From Synechococcus sp. UW69 (GTDB lineage: Bacteria; Cyanobacteriota; Cyanobacteriia; PCC-6307; Cyanobiaceae), in NCBI RefSeq assembly GCF_900474185.1, contig NZ_UCNW01000011.1, positions 248,001 through 312,000 on the forward strand: a stretch of 64,000 nucleotides of DNA. Direction: 5' to 3'. The notes beneath the pieces were generated by a model, which saw only the letters and a list, made by a program, of their open reading frames with translations, had not been told where the DNA came from and ran no database searches. Made by a program: the position numbers and the translations under genes. Shown piece after piece: positions 34,926 to 44,585 of this stretch (the stretch's first letter is position 1; each line of letters opens with the position of its first letter).

Positions 34926-36565
34926 CCCATCAGTTCCAAAGCCCGCCGACGCTCCAAGCGATGCCACCGCGTCATTGACGTCGAATCCTTGAGGTGGAGG
35001 GAATCCTGGCGGGGAGGTCCGGCGCTGAGGGAATTGAGGAAGCCGATGACTTCAAAGGCAATCACCCGTTGCACGCTGAGGGGATTCACCCCCACCAGCT
35101 CCTCACCTAGTCGAAAGAGATCGTCACCTTGCGAGGCCGACTCCTGGCCATCCACACGAATCGGCGAGAAGTGACTGGCCCCCTCAACAACAACCACCCT
35201 GCTGGCGGGATGCTGCGACAGTCCGACCATAAGAGCCACCTGCTCATCCAAAGCAGGGGTAATTAGATCGAGCGTGCCGCCGACCAGGAGCATGGGAAGT
35301 GACAACGCCTGGCTGGAGCGGTGGGGCCAGATCAAACCACCAAAGCTGTTGAGCCCCACCACCGCCCGAGGGAGCGGAAGCATCGCATTGCCTTCGAGCA
35401 CGCGCCCTGCAGCGAGTTCACACTGGAGCAATTCCGAGAGGTTGGTGAGGGGCAAGCCAGCCAACGCCCCTTCACAGCGCTGATCCATCCCGGGCACCAC
35501 TGCCGCCCCACTGGCCAGCAGCCCTGTTAGGGCTCCCAGGGAGTGCCCTATCAGTACGACCTCCTCTCCGGGGATGTTCAAATCGCCCTGTCGTTGCGCA
35601 TCCAGCACCGCCTCAAGATCAGCCAGCCGCTGCTGGAGCACCTCAGCGCCATTAAACGACTGACGGCCCTCGAGCAATGCCTGAACGGCAGTGGCATCAC
35701 TGCCGGGATGTTCAAGTAACACCACAGGCCAGCCCGCCTTCATCAGCGAGCGAGCGAGCCAGTGGAAGTGATTGGGATCCCCGCCAAGGCCGGGCATGAT
35801 TAAGACCCAGTTCCGATCGTCACGGGGCGACTGGGGGATCCAGCTTTCCAGTTGCAATGGACGCTGACGATGGCCGACGGACAGCGTTGACGGACGGGAC
35901 CCGTCTGGCGAGGGCGAACGCTCACCTGGGGGGAGAGGCTGCAAACGCGCTTCTTCCAGGCCAAGCGAGTTCATCAGCCTGTGATGTCGCTTTAGTTCCA
36001 GCTTCCAGCGATTGGCGGCACCCACGAGCGCATCGAGATCCAGACGCAGCTGCCGGGTTGGCAAAGCCTCCAGCACATCCAATGTCGAAACGGTCTCCTG
36101 CTGTTCAAGCAGCAGTTCGAGCGTGGAAAGAACCAACGCACTGTTAATACGCCCTCCGTCTTCCACCCGAATCAATTCCCCCAGCGCATCCAGAAGGGGA
36201 CCGGCTCCCCAGCTGCTGAGCATCTGACGCCCGAGGCTGCGCCGGGAGAGAACCGGAGCCTTCAGCAGACGAATCAGCCCTTCTTTGCTTTCGGGAGCGA
36301 GAAGACGCATCCAGGTGGACAGCTCCGATCGGGAGAACTGCGATGGATCACCCTCTGGTGACCGCACAAAGGCACCGAGTTCCTCAACGGAAACAGGTAA
36401 AACCACGCCATCGATCTTGACCTCCACGTGTTCTGTGGAGCGAACAGGCCACGATCCGCCCGTGCTGAGCAGCAGACTGCCCACCAAGCCCATCGCGATG
36501 CATCGTCCTGTTAAGCGTCCGCGCAGCAACGCCTGACCCTCTGCGGTGGTGGAACCAGTTTCCAT
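34919..36565 (-). CDS. DUF1400/alpha-beta hydrolase-fold secreted protein
   Basis: About 548 residues. An N-terminal hydrophobic segment suggests a signal peptide; then a roughly 150-residue helical region resembling DUF1400, followed by an alpha/beta-hydrolase domain with the nucleophile elbow GHSLGALTG at about residue 340. The hydrolase His is likely in EGASHFSP. Several cyanobacteria have such DUF1400 hydrolases. Start could be GTG 36568, ATG 36565, or a TTG at 36529 that places the signal sequence nearer the N-terminus. It is divergent from the MFS gene, with a very short shared promoter region. Confidence 0.8.
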   Translation of the reverse strand: METGSTTAEGQALLRGRLTGRCIAMGLVGSLLLSTGGSWPVRSTEHVEVKIDGVVLPVSVEELGAFVRSPEGDPSQFSRSELSTWMRLLAPESKEGLIRLLKAPVLSRRSLGRQMLSSWGAGPLLDALGELIRVEDGGRINSALVLSTLELLLEQQETVSTLDVLEALPTRQLRLDLDALVGAANRWKLELKRHHRLMNSLGLEEARLQPLPPGERSPSPDGSRPSTLSVGHRQRPLQLESWIPQSPRDDRNWVLIMPGLGGDPNHFHWLARSLMKAGWPVVLLEHPGSDATAVQALLEGRQSFNGAEVLQQRLADLEAVLDAQRQGDLNIPGEEVVLIGHSLGALTGLLASGAAVVPGMDQRCEGALAGLPLTNLSELLQCELAAGRVLEGNAMLPLPRAVVGLNSFGGLIWPHRSSQALSLPMLLVGGTLDLITPALDEQVALMVGLSQHPASRVVVVEGASHFSPIRVDGQESASQGDDLFRLGEELVGVNPLSVQRVIAFEVIGFLNSLSAGPPRQDSLHLKDSTSMTRWHRLERRRALELMGQ

Positions 36566-36621
36566 CACCTCTGAGAAATGTCACCCGACTGAGGTTCCTG
36601 GCCTCCATCGGTGCAGGCGGA

Positions 36622-37842
36622 GTGATGTTTATGACACCACTGATCTTTCATGCGATCGATTTCTCTGCGCGTGAGGTTGGCAGTGGGCTGGCCGTCTCAG
36701 CCCTGATTGGCACAGTGGTGCGTCTTCTGAGCGGTGCACTGCTCGATCGAGGCATCCGTTGCTCGTGGCCAGTCCGGGGCACAACGCTGTTGGCGATTGC
36801 TGCTGATCTGATCTTGCTGCAGGCCGACAACTACAACAGCTACCTCGTTGGACAACTTCTTCTCGGTTGTGCAGCTGGGTTGTATTGGCCTGCGATCGAA
36901 TTGGCCGTTCCCTTGAGTTGCGGAAGCTTGCCTTCAGGCAGGGGGTACGCCCTGGTGCGCAGCGCCGATGCTCTCGGCATCGGCATCGGAACGTTGATCG
37001 GAACCGCTGCCGCAACCCTGGGCACCCTGCGAACGGTGTACAGCGTTGAGGCGGTGTGCATGGGAGCCGTCCTAGTGCTGATCAGCCTTCATCCGCTCCA
37101 AGACGGTCCGCCGTATCGCGACCTCAGCCGTAACAGCCCAGAACCTGGAGATCAACTGCCAACCTCCCGTCTGCCCTGGTTGCTTCCCCTGTTGCCAGTG
37201 CTGGTGATCAGTGTGGTGGCCACAGGAATCCTTGCCCTTCAGCAGAGTGCACTTCCCCTGGATTTAGTGCGCGGGGGGCTCTTGAGACCGGCCCTGAGCG
37301 AAAGTCATAGCAGTGCCCTCATCGCTCTGCAGTTGACCCTGCTGGTGAGCCTGCAGTGGCCGGTGGGTCGTTGGCTGTCGGAGCGCAGCGTTGCCTTCGG
37401 CCTAGGCCTGAGCCTTGCAGGATTCAGTGTTGGCTGCGGTTTGATCGCTCTTTCGTCCCTTTTTGAAAGCGGAACAGCACTCGTGCTGGCAGCTCTGCTG
37501 CCGATGGCGTTCGCCCAGGCAGCGTTCCTTCCCACCGCCACAGAAGCGGTCATTGAAGAGACTCCACCGGAACACCGGGGTTTGGCCATGGCACTGTTTT
37601 CCCAGTGCTTCGCCATCAGCGCCATCGTGGCGCCCCTCGCTGGAGGAGCCTTATTGGATCTTCAGGGCAACGGCGTCGTGCTCTGGTTGTTGATGGGAGG
37701 AGCCTGCATTGTCGTGGTACCGACCCTTCGCAGCCTGAAACCGCGGTATCGAGCGACAGCAATCAATGCCGATGGGCACCTCCCTGGGAAAAAGCAACAG
37801 CGCATTGATGCCGTGGCAGGCAGTCCAGGCAATCTTCGGTAG
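36622..37842 (+). CDS. MFS family transporter (5' end apparently displaced)
   Basis: 406 residues annotated from GTG at 36622, with about 11 to 12 membrane helices and loops typical of major facilitators (GGALLDLQGNG; a central charged loop). Substrate unknown. The in-frame sequence upstream codes for R-L-R-F-L-A-S-I-G-A-G-G, which completes the first helix, so translation must begin earlier, but no ATG, GTG or TTG is available in frame. One extra C in the C3 run at 36583-36585 would join ATG 36578 to this frame. See the finding on that spot. Confidence 0.7.
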   Translation: MMFMTPLIFHAIDFSAREVGSGLAVSALIGTVVRLLSGALLDRGIRCSWPVRGTTLLAIAADLILLQADNYNSYLVGQLLLGCAAGLYWPAIELAVPLSCGSLPSGRGYALVRSADALGIGIGTLIGTAAATLGTLRTVYSVEAVCMGAVLVLISLHPLQDGPPYRDLSRNSPEPGDQLPTSRLPWLLPLLPVLVISVVATGILALQQSALPLDLVRGGLLRPALSESHSSALIALQLTLLVSLQWPVGRWLSERSVAFGLGLSLAGFSVGCGLIALSSLFESGTALVLAALLPMAFAQAAFLPTATEAVIEETPPEHRGLAMALFSQCFAISAIVAPLAGGALLDLQGNGVVLWLLMGGACIVVVPTLRSLKPRYRATAINADGHLPGKKQQRIDAVAGSPGNLR

Positions 37843-37941
37843 CAAAGGCCACCGCCTCTGATCGTGCATTAGCGAGGCGAGAATGAAGGCAAGCGAAGGT
37901 CGCAGGCCACCCATCGGGCAATCGAAGGATTGAGATCAGCC

Positions 37942-39081
37942 ATGACGGAAAAAAAATCAGGCGCGGGCAGTCAGCCCCGAGGGATCCAAAGGCCTCAGCT
38001 GATCGTGCATGCCGGCACACACAAAACAGCCTCGACGTACATCCAAGAACGGCTGCACCGCAATCGTGATCTCCTAAAGAGCCAAGGCGTGAGCCTGCAG
38101 GACCCAGTGGACTGCAAGCCCAAACCGAAAAAACTCGCGGCTGAGCTGTGCAAACAGAGGAGCAGACGCTGGAAGGCTTTCTTCAAGCAACAACTGAAGG
38201 GATCGCATCGCCTTCTCAGTGCGGAGCAATTCGCCGTCCCCCTCACCGATTCCGACTGCATCCGGCAACTTGAGGCGATGGCGGATGAAGCAGGCTATGA
38301 GCTTCACATTGTGATTTTCATCCGCAGCCAGCTCGACTACATCAACTCGAGATACATCTATTCACTGCGGCGGTTTTACCACCACCAAACCTTTGAGCAG
38401 TTTGTTGACGATGCCTTAAAGGGAAGGCTCCAGAACGAGAAAACCAAGCGAGGCAAAATCGAACGCCGCCAGGATGTGTTTGATTTCTGGAGCTATTTCC
38501 AGCCCTTACTCAAAGCGAGAGACAAGGGCCTAAAGGTGAGTTTTCTTCCGTTCCGCCAAGGGGACCTGGATCCTTTTGAGCAGTTCATTTTCGCGATCAA
38601 CCTCTCGACAGAACTGTCATGGAAACCCTGTCCCCAGCGCCACTACAACCGCAGCCCAGGAACCAGAGGCGTTTGGCTGGCCAGGTTACTAAGCCAACTC
38701 CTCAAGGAGCGTAATATCTCCCCAAAAGTGATTGAAAATTCCTCTCAGATCATTCTCAAAGAGGAGCAACGAAAGCTTTGGCGCGATCCATCTTTCTGGG
38801 GATACTCACGCAAACTGACCAAAAAAGTGACGCGACATTTCGAGAAAAATAACGCGAAATTCGCCCAAGCAGCATGGAACTGCAGCTGGGACGAAGCCTT
38901 CTCCAAATCCAAGAAAGCCGAACATCGCAGACGATCTGTTTATACCCCAGGATCCATAGAAACTGAAATGCGCATGCATGCTTCTGCGCAACGATTGCTT
39001 GGCCGCATCATGCGACAACAATCCGCTGAAAAATCTTCACCCCCGAAACGATTGATCGATCTAATCCTTCCGAACCGCTAA
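37942..39081 (+). CDS. Sulfotransferase-family protein
   Basis: 379 residues from ATG at 37942. The PAPS-binding 5' loop appears near the N-terminus as HAGTHKTASTYIQ, and a 3'-phosphate motif follows in IVIFIRSQLDYINSRY. The rest is long, basic and unfamiliar. It would transfer sulfate from PAPS to a carbohydrate or other acceptor. The gene is more AT-rich than its neighbours and is followed by AT-rich non-coding DNA, as expected of accessory genes linked to surface polysaccharide. The call rests on the motifs; a different P-loop kinase-like fold is possible. Confidence 0.65.
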   Translation: MTEKKSGAGSQPRGIQRPQLIVHAGTHKTASTYIQERLHRNRDLLKSQGVSLQDPVDCKPKPKKLAAELCKQRSRRWKAFFKQQLKGSHRLLSAEQFAVPLTDSDCIRQLEAMADEAGYELHIVIFIRSQLDYINSRYIYSLRRFYHHQTFEQFVDDALKGRLQNEKTKRGKIERRQDVFDFWSYFQPLLKARDKGLKVSFLPFRQGDLDPFEQFIFAINLSTELSWKPCPQRHYNRSPGTRGVWLARLLSQLLKERNISPKVIENSSQIILKEEQRKLWRDPSFWGYSRKLTKKVTRHFEKNNAKFAQAAWNCSWDEAFSKSKKAEHRRRSVYTPGSIETEMRMHASAQRLLGRIMRQQSAEKSSPPKRLIDLILPNR

Positions 39082-39245
39082 ACAATACTGAAGATATTTT
39101 TACCATCAGGAAGCTATACTTATCCATCAAAAAATTGCCAGCACATTAAAACCGCAAAACATATTGCCATTAAAACCTAGAAGTTAATCCAATTCCACGC
39201 ACATATTTTCTATTCTGATATTCATAAACTCGAACCAGATCTTGA
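39082..39245. other. AT-rich non-coding region
   Basis: 164 nt between the sulfotransferase-like gene and ychF (convergent). It is clearly AT-rich with runs of A and T. No RNA gene, promoter or convincing frame was seen. It may mark the edge of transferred DNA. Confidence 0.5.
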
Positions 39246-40337
39246 TTAGACGTTGAACAAAAATTCCATTACATCACCTTCGTCCACCACATACTCCTTT
39301 CCTTCACTGCGCAGCCAACCCTTATTGCGTGCTTCTGCCAGTGATCCAGCTTCCAAGAGCTTCTCCCAACCGATCGTCTGAGCTCGGATGAAGCCTCGCT
39401 CAAAGTCGGTGTGGATGACCCCAGCGGTTTGCGGTGCGGTCATCCCAGCCTTGAACGTCCAGGCCCGGGTTTCCTTTTCACCGGTGGTGAAGTAGGTGCG
39501 CAGACCCAGCAAGCGATAGGTGGCGCGGATCAGACTTTGCAGACCCCCTTCAGTCACCCCCAAACCTTCGAGGTAGTCGGCGCGCTCGTCGTCACCCAGT
39601 TCGACCAGCTCAGCTTCCACCTGGGCTGAAATCCGCACCGTTTCGGCCCCTTCTTTGGCCGCTAGCTCATTCACCTCGGTGCAGAAGGCATTGCCATCGG
39701 CAAGATCCTCCTCGCTCACATTGGTGGCGTAGATAATTGGCTTGGCCGTTAACAGCCCCAAGGGCTTGATCAAGGCAGCCTCCTCATCTGCCAGCTCGAC
39801 ACTGCGGGCCGCGCCACCGTTCTCAAGCACAGCCTGAATCCGCTCCAACGCAGCATCCTCCAGCTGTGCTTCCTTGCTGGTACGCATCTGCTTCTTCAGA
39901 CGCTCCCGTCGCTTTTCGATCTGGGCCAGGTCAGACAGACCCAGCTCCAGGTTGATCACCTCCGCATCTCGGGACGGACCCACAGACCCCGAGACGTGAA
40001 TGACGTCATCGTCCTCGAAACAACGGATCACGTGAACGATCGCGTCCACCTCACGAATGTTGGCCAAAAACTTGTTGCCCAGACCTTCGCCCTGGCTGGC
40101 ACCTTTCACCAATCCAGCGATATCCACGAACTCCATTCGGGTCGGGATGGTGTTCTGACTCTTGCTGAGTTCGGTTAGCCGATCCAGCCGCTCATCAGGG
40201 ACTGCCACGCTGCCCACATTGGGTTCGATCGTGCAGAACGGAAAATTGGCAGCCTGCGCCTGGGCATTGGCCACCAATGCGTTGAACAAGGTGGACTTGC
40301 CCACATTGGGCAATCCGACAATTCCGGCTTTGAGCAT
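39246..40337 (-). CDS. ychF: Redox-regulated ATPase YchF (Obg-like)
   Basis: 363 residues. P-loop [12 protein letters not shown], switch region [20 protein letters not shown], and the NxxE motif in TNVSEED that explains this family's preference for ATP. The C-terminal TGS domain ends in [22 protein letters not shown]. YchF is a ribosome-associated P-loop ATPase found in almost all bacteria. The ATG at 40337 fits the family start. It diverges from the efflux adaptor gene. Confidence 0.95.
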   Translation of the reverse strand: MLKAGIVGLPNVGKSTLFNALVANAQAQAANFPFCTIEPNVGSVAVPDERLDRLTELSKSQNTIPTRMEFVDIAGLVKGASQGEGLGNKFLANIREVDAIVHVIRCFEDDDVIHVSGSVGPSRDAEVINLELGLSDLAQIEKRRERLKKQMRTSKEAQLEDAALERIQAVLENGGAARSVELADEEAALIKPLGLLTAKPIIYATNVSEEDLADGNAFCTEVNELAAKEGAETVRISAQVEAELVELGDDERADYLEGLGVTEGGLQSLIRATYRLLGLRTYFTTGEKETRAWTFKAGMTAPQTAGVIHTDFERGFIRAQTIGWEKLLEAGSLAEARNKGWLRSEGKEYVVDEGDVMEFLFNV

Positions 40338-40445
40338 CGGCGGAATCTACCGGCCAACGGCGAGACTGTTGTGAAGTTTTGTGGGCCCATGCTGCAGTCC
40401 TTGCGCTCCCCTGCGTCCCAATCTCCTGAGGCCGAGCTTGCATCA

Positions 40446-41558
40446 ATGGCGAAAGGAAGATCCAAGCGGCCCAAAGCAGTGATGGTTGGGCTGCTGGTGC
40501 TGGCCCTCTGCGGTGGAGGAGTCCTGCTGCTGCGGTTCGGTCCCTGGAGCAACCGTCAGAGGGACTTAACGCCGTTCACCACCACCGCTGAGCGGGGAAT
40601 TCTCTCCGGGGTCATTACTGCCAGTGGCGAACTGCAGGCCCAGCAGAGGGTGAACGTGAGTCCGCGCAAGCAGGGGGTGCTCGGTGAACTGCTGGTGGAT
40701 GAAGGAGATCTTGTGGAGGAAGGCCAGGTGCTGGCGGTGATGGATCAAGCGGATCTCGAGGATCGGTTGCAAGAGAGGCAGGCGCTGCTGCGCCAGGCAG
40801 AGGCCAACTTCCTGACCAAAAAAGAGGATTTCGACCGTCGCAGCCAGCTGTATGCCAGTGGCGTGATCAGCGCTGACGACTTCAGCGACGTGCGCTTCGA
40901 GATGCTGGCCCGACAGGCGGGCCTGACTGCAGCTCGAGAACGTTTAGAGCAATTGGAACAGGAGAGCCGTGAGCAGAGAATCCGCGCGCCCTTCGCCGGC
41001 ACCATCACCGCGCGCTACACCGAACCTGGATCGTTTGTCACCCCCACCACCGCCGCCTCGGCAACCGCAGGTGCCACGAGCGCTTCGATTGTTGAGCTGT
41101 CGCAGGGATTGGAAGTCAGCGCCCGCGTTCCGGAAAGCGATATCGGACGCATCGTGACTGGCCAGAACGCCGAGATCCGCGTTGACGCCTTCCCCGATGA
41201 ACGCTTCTCCGCACGGGTGAGTGAAATTGCCCCCCGCGCTGAAAAAGAAGACAACGTCACCTCCTTCGAAGTGAAGCTGAACTTCGTCAATCCGCCCAAA
41301 AAACTGCTGATCGGCATGACCGCCGACATCAATTTTCAAACCGGGCGTAGTGCACCGAAACTCCTGGTGCCCACCGTGGCAATCGTGACGGAGGAGGGCA
41401 AACCGGGCGTGTTGCTGGTGGATGACAACCAGAAACCACGTTTCCAGCCGGTGGAACTGGGCAACAGCAGCGGCGACCAGACTGCGATCCTGGACGGTCT
41501 CGAGTCAGGAACTCGCGTGTTCATCGATCTGCCTCCCTGGGCTGATCGCCGCGATTAA
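40446..41558 (+). CDS. HlyD/RND-family periplasmic adaptor (efflux) protein
   Basis: 371 residues from ATG at 40446 (MAKGRSKRPKAV). N-terminal membrane anchor, lipoyl-like half-domain (GELQAQQRVNVSPRKQG), a coiled-coil hairpin (about 95-175, heptad pattern), the second half-domain (IRAPFAGTITARYTEPG), then a beta-barrel domain (GLEVSARVPESDIGRIV). This is the membrane-fusion protein of a tripartite efflux or ABC macrolide-type exporter. No ABC or RND partner lies next to it. A longer frame from ATG 40389 is possible. Confidence 0.85.
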   Translation: MAKGRSKRPKAVMVGLLVLALCGGGVLLLRFGPWSNRQRDLTPFTTTAERGILSGVITASGELQAQQRVNVSPRKQGVLGELLVDEGDLVEEGQVLAVMDQADLEDRLQERQALLRQAEANFLTKKEDFDRRSQLYASGVISADDFSDVRFEMLARQAGLTAARERLEQLEQESREQRIRAPFAGTITARYTEPGSFVTPTTAASATAGATSASIVELSQGLEVSARVPESDIGRIVTGQNAEIRVDAFPDERFSARVSEIAPRAEKEDNVTSFEVKLNFVNPPKKLLIGMTADINFQTGRSAPKLLVPTVAIVTEEGKPGVLLVDDNQKPRFQPVELGNSSGDQTAILDGLESGTRVFIDLPPWADRRD

Positions 41559-41581
41559 TCCACCCACTTTTCAACATCGTC

Positions 41582-44539
41582 ATGCCTGAGGCCACCGCCA
41601 AGCCCCTCCTGTTGCTTGTGGATGGCCATTCCCTGGCATTCCGCAGCTTTTACGCCTTCAGCAAGGGAGGTGAAGGTGGCCTCGCGACCAAAGATGGCCG
41701 ACCCACCAGCGTGACCTATGGCTTTCTTAAAGCCCTTTTAGACAACAGCAAATCTCTGAAGCCCGAAGGTGTCGCGATCGCCTTCGACACAGCCGAGCCC
41801 ACCTTTCGCCACAAGGCGGACGCCAATTACAAGGCCCATCGGGATGTGGCCCCTGAGGTGTTCTTTCAGGACCTTGAGCAGCTCCAGAAGATCCTCGAGA
41901 CACATCTGCAGCTCCCCCTCTGCATCGCACCGGGCTTCGAGGCTGACGATGTTCTGGGAACCCTGGCAAACCGAGCAGCCGACACGGGCTGGGGCGTTCG
42001 GATTCTGTCTGGCGACCGAGACTTGTTTCAGCTGGTGGATGACAGCCGCGACATCGCGGTGCTGTACATGGGCGGAGGCCCCTACGCCAAAAGCAGTGGC
42101 CCGACACTGATTAGGGAAGAGGGAGTGCTCGGCAAGCTCGGCGTGATGCCCGACAAGGTGGTGGATCTCAAGGCCCTGACCGGTGACAGCTCCGACAACA
42201 TCCCCGGCGTGCGCGGTGTCGGCCCCAAAACAGCCATCAACCTGCTCAAGGAGAACAGCGATCTCGACGCGGTTTACGCCACCCTCGAGCAGGTGGAAGC
42301 GGAAGGGCCGAAAGCCAGTCGGGGAGCCATCAAGGGAGCACTCAAGGGAAAACTGCGCTCAGATCGTGACAACGCCTATCTCTCGCGCAAGCTGGCCGAG
42401 ATTCTTGTGGATGTTCCCCTCCCCAAGGAACCCAGCCTGCCGTTGTCTTCGGTGGATGCCGACGGCCTGAGGAGTTGCCTGGAAGACCTCGAACTCAACA
42501 GCCTGTTGCGCCAGGTGGGGGGCTTTGTGGCGGCCTTTTCAGAAGGGGGCTTTAGGGCCAATGCGGACGCAGCCCCAGCCAAGGCAACCCACTCAGTGAC
42601 TACGGCAACCTCCTCAAACGATGCCGCGGCAGAGCAAGCGACAGATGAGGAGGTGGGGCTGCCCGCCCTGACACCCCAGTTAATCCAGACCGAAACAGCC
42701 CTGGATGCACTGGTGCAGAGGCTGATGGCCTGCACCGACAGAGCACAGCCTGTCGCCCTCGACACGGAGACCACCGACCTCAACCCCTTTCGGGCCGAGC
42801 TGGTGGGCATCGGCATTTGCTGGGGAGAGGCACTGGACGCTCTGGCCTATATCCCGCTGGGGCACAAAGGCACCGAAGACAGCAGCCCTGAACAGCTGGC
42901 GTTGCAAACCGTGCTCACCGCCCTCGCTCCTTGGCTGGCCAGCAACACCCACCCCAAAACCCTTCAGAACGCCAAATACGACCGTTTAATCCTGCTGCGG
43001 CATGGCGTTGCCCTGGAGGGCGTTGTGATCGACACGCTGCTGGCGGATTACTTACGGGATGCAGCAGCCAAACATGGTCTGGAACTGATGGCGGAGCGGG
43101 AATTTGGCTTCCAGCCCACCTCCTTCACGGATCTGGTGGGCAAAAAACAAACCTTCGCCGATGTCCCGCTGGAGCCCGCCAGCCTGTACTGCGGCATGGA
43201 CGTGCACATCACCCGCCGTCTGGCACTCCTGCTGCACAGTCAGCTGGAGGCGATGGGGCCCCAGCTACTGCCGCTGCTCCAGCAGGTGGAACAGCCGCTG
43301 GAACCGGTGCTGGCTCTCATGGAATCGACCGGAATCCGTGTCGATGTGCCCTATCTCAAAGGCCTCTCGGAAGAAATGGGAACCACCCTTCAGCGGCTGG
43401 AATCAGAAGCCAAAGAGGCCGCCGGTGTGGATTTCAACCTGGCCTCGCCCAAGCAGCTTGGGGAATTGTTGTTCGACACCCTGGGGCTGGATCGCAAGAA
43501 ATCGCGCCGCACCAAAACGGGCTTCAGCACCGATGCCACAGTCTTGGAGAAACTCAGCAACGATCACCCGGTGGTGCCCCTGGTGCTGGAGCACCGGGTG
43601 CTCAGCAAGCTCAAGAGCACCTACATCGACGCCTTGCCACAGCTGGTGGAAGCCGAAACCGGGCGGGTCCACACCGATTTCAACCAAGCCGTGACGGCAA
43701 CGGGACGGCTGAGCAGCAGCAACCCCAACCTTCAGAACATCCCCGTGCGCACCGAGTACAGCCGGCGCATCCGCAAGGCCTTCCTGCCGCAGGAGGGCTG
43801 GACCCTGCTCAGCGCCGACTACTCCCAGATCGAGCTGCGGATCCTCACCCACCTCTCGGGCGAAGAGGTGCTGCAGGAGGCTTACCGCAGCGGTGATGAC
43901 GTGCACGCGCTGACCGCCCGGCTGCTGTTGGACAAAGACGAGGTCAGCCCGGATGAACGCCGCCTCGGCAAGACCATCAACTTCGGCGTGATCTACGGCA
44001 TGGGAGCACAGCGGTTCGCGCGGGAAACCGGCGTCAACCAGAGCGAAGCCAAGGAGTTCCTTGCGAAATACAAGCAGCGCTACCCCAAGGTGTTCGCCTT
44101 CTTGGAGCTGCAGGAACGGCTCGCCCTCAGCCGCGGTTACGTGGAGACGATCCTTGGGCGCCGGCGCCCGTTCCACTTCGACCGCAACGGCCTGGGCCGG
44201 CTGCTGGGCAAGGACCCTCTGGAGATCGACCTGGATGTGGCCCGCCGCGGCGGCATGGAGGCCCAGCAACTCAGGGCCGCCGCCAATGCCCCGATTCAGG
44301 GGTCGAGTGCCGACATCATCAAAGTGGCGATGGTGCAGCTGCAAGCAGCCCTACAGAACCAGGGGCTGCCTGCCCAATTGCTGCTGCAGGTGCACGACGA
44401 ACTGGTGCTGGAAGTAGCACCGGATGCCCTGGAGACCACGCGGGAGCTGGTGGTTAAGACCATGGAACAGGCCGTCGAGCTGACTGTGCCCTTGGTGGTG
44501 GAGACCGGCGTCGGCGCGAACTGGATGGAAGCGAAATAA
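41582..44539 (+). CDS. polA: DNA polymerase I
   Basis: 985 residues. 5'-nuclease domain with LVDGHSLAFRSFYAF and the H3TH SDNIPGVRGVGPKTA; a 3'-5' exonuclease domain with the DxE motif (DTETTDLNPF), NAKYD and the YCGMD motif, so proofreading should be active; and a polymerase domain with LLSADYSQIELRIL (motif A), GKTINFGVIYGMG (motif B) and LQVHDELVLEV (motif C). It fills gaps in replication and repair. Start is the ATG at 41582, 23 nt after the adaptor gene. Confidence 0.95.
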   Translation: MPEATAKPLLLLVDGHSLAFRSFYAFSKGGEGGLATKDGRPTSVTYGFLKALLDNSKSLKPEGVAIAFDTAEPTFRHKADANYKAHRDVAPEVFFQDLEQLQKILETHLQLPLCIAPGFEADDVLGTLANRAADTGWGVRILSGDRDLFQLVDDSRDIAVLYMGGGPYAKSSGPTLIREEGVLGKLGVMPDKVVDLKALTGDSSDNIPGVRGVGPKTAINLLKENSDLDAVYATLEQVEAEGPKASRGAIKGALKGKLRSDRDNAYLSRKLAEILVDVPLPKEPSLPLSSVDADGLRSCLEDLELNSLLRQVGGFVAAFSEGGFRANADAAPAKATHSVTTATSSNDAAAEQATDEEVGLPALTPQLIQTETALDALVQRLMACTDRAQPVALDTETTDLNPFRAELVGIGICWGEALDALAYIPLGHKGTEDSSPEQLALQTVLTALAPWLASNTHPKTLQNAKYDRLILLRHGVALEGVVIDTLLADYLRDAAAKHGLELMAEREFGFQPTSFTDLVGKKQTFADVPLEPASLYCGMDVHITRRLALLLHSQLEAMGPQLLPLLQQVEQPLEPVLALMESTGIRVDVPYLKGLSEEMGTTLQRLESEAKEAAGVDFNLASPKQLGELLFDTLGLDRKKSRRTKTGFSTDATVLEKLSNDHPVVPLVLEHRVLSKLKSTYIDALPQLVEAETGRVHTDFNQAVTATGRLSSSNPNLQNIPVRTEYSRRIRKAFLPQEGWTLLSADYSQIELRILTHLSGEEVLQEAYRSGDDVHALTARLLLDKDEVSPDERRLGKTINFGVIYGMGAQRFARETGVNQSEAKEFLAKYKQRYPKVFAFLELQERLALSRGYVETILGRRRPFHFDRNGLGRLLGKDPLEIDLDVARRGGMEAQQLRAAANAPIQGSSADIIKVAMVQLQAALQNQGLPAQLLLQVHDELVLEVAPDALETTRELVVKTMEQAVELTVPLVVETGVGANWMEAK

Positions 44540-44585
44540 ACGCAACCGAACAGGCCGTAGCCTCAGCCGCAGCTTCTGAACGGCT

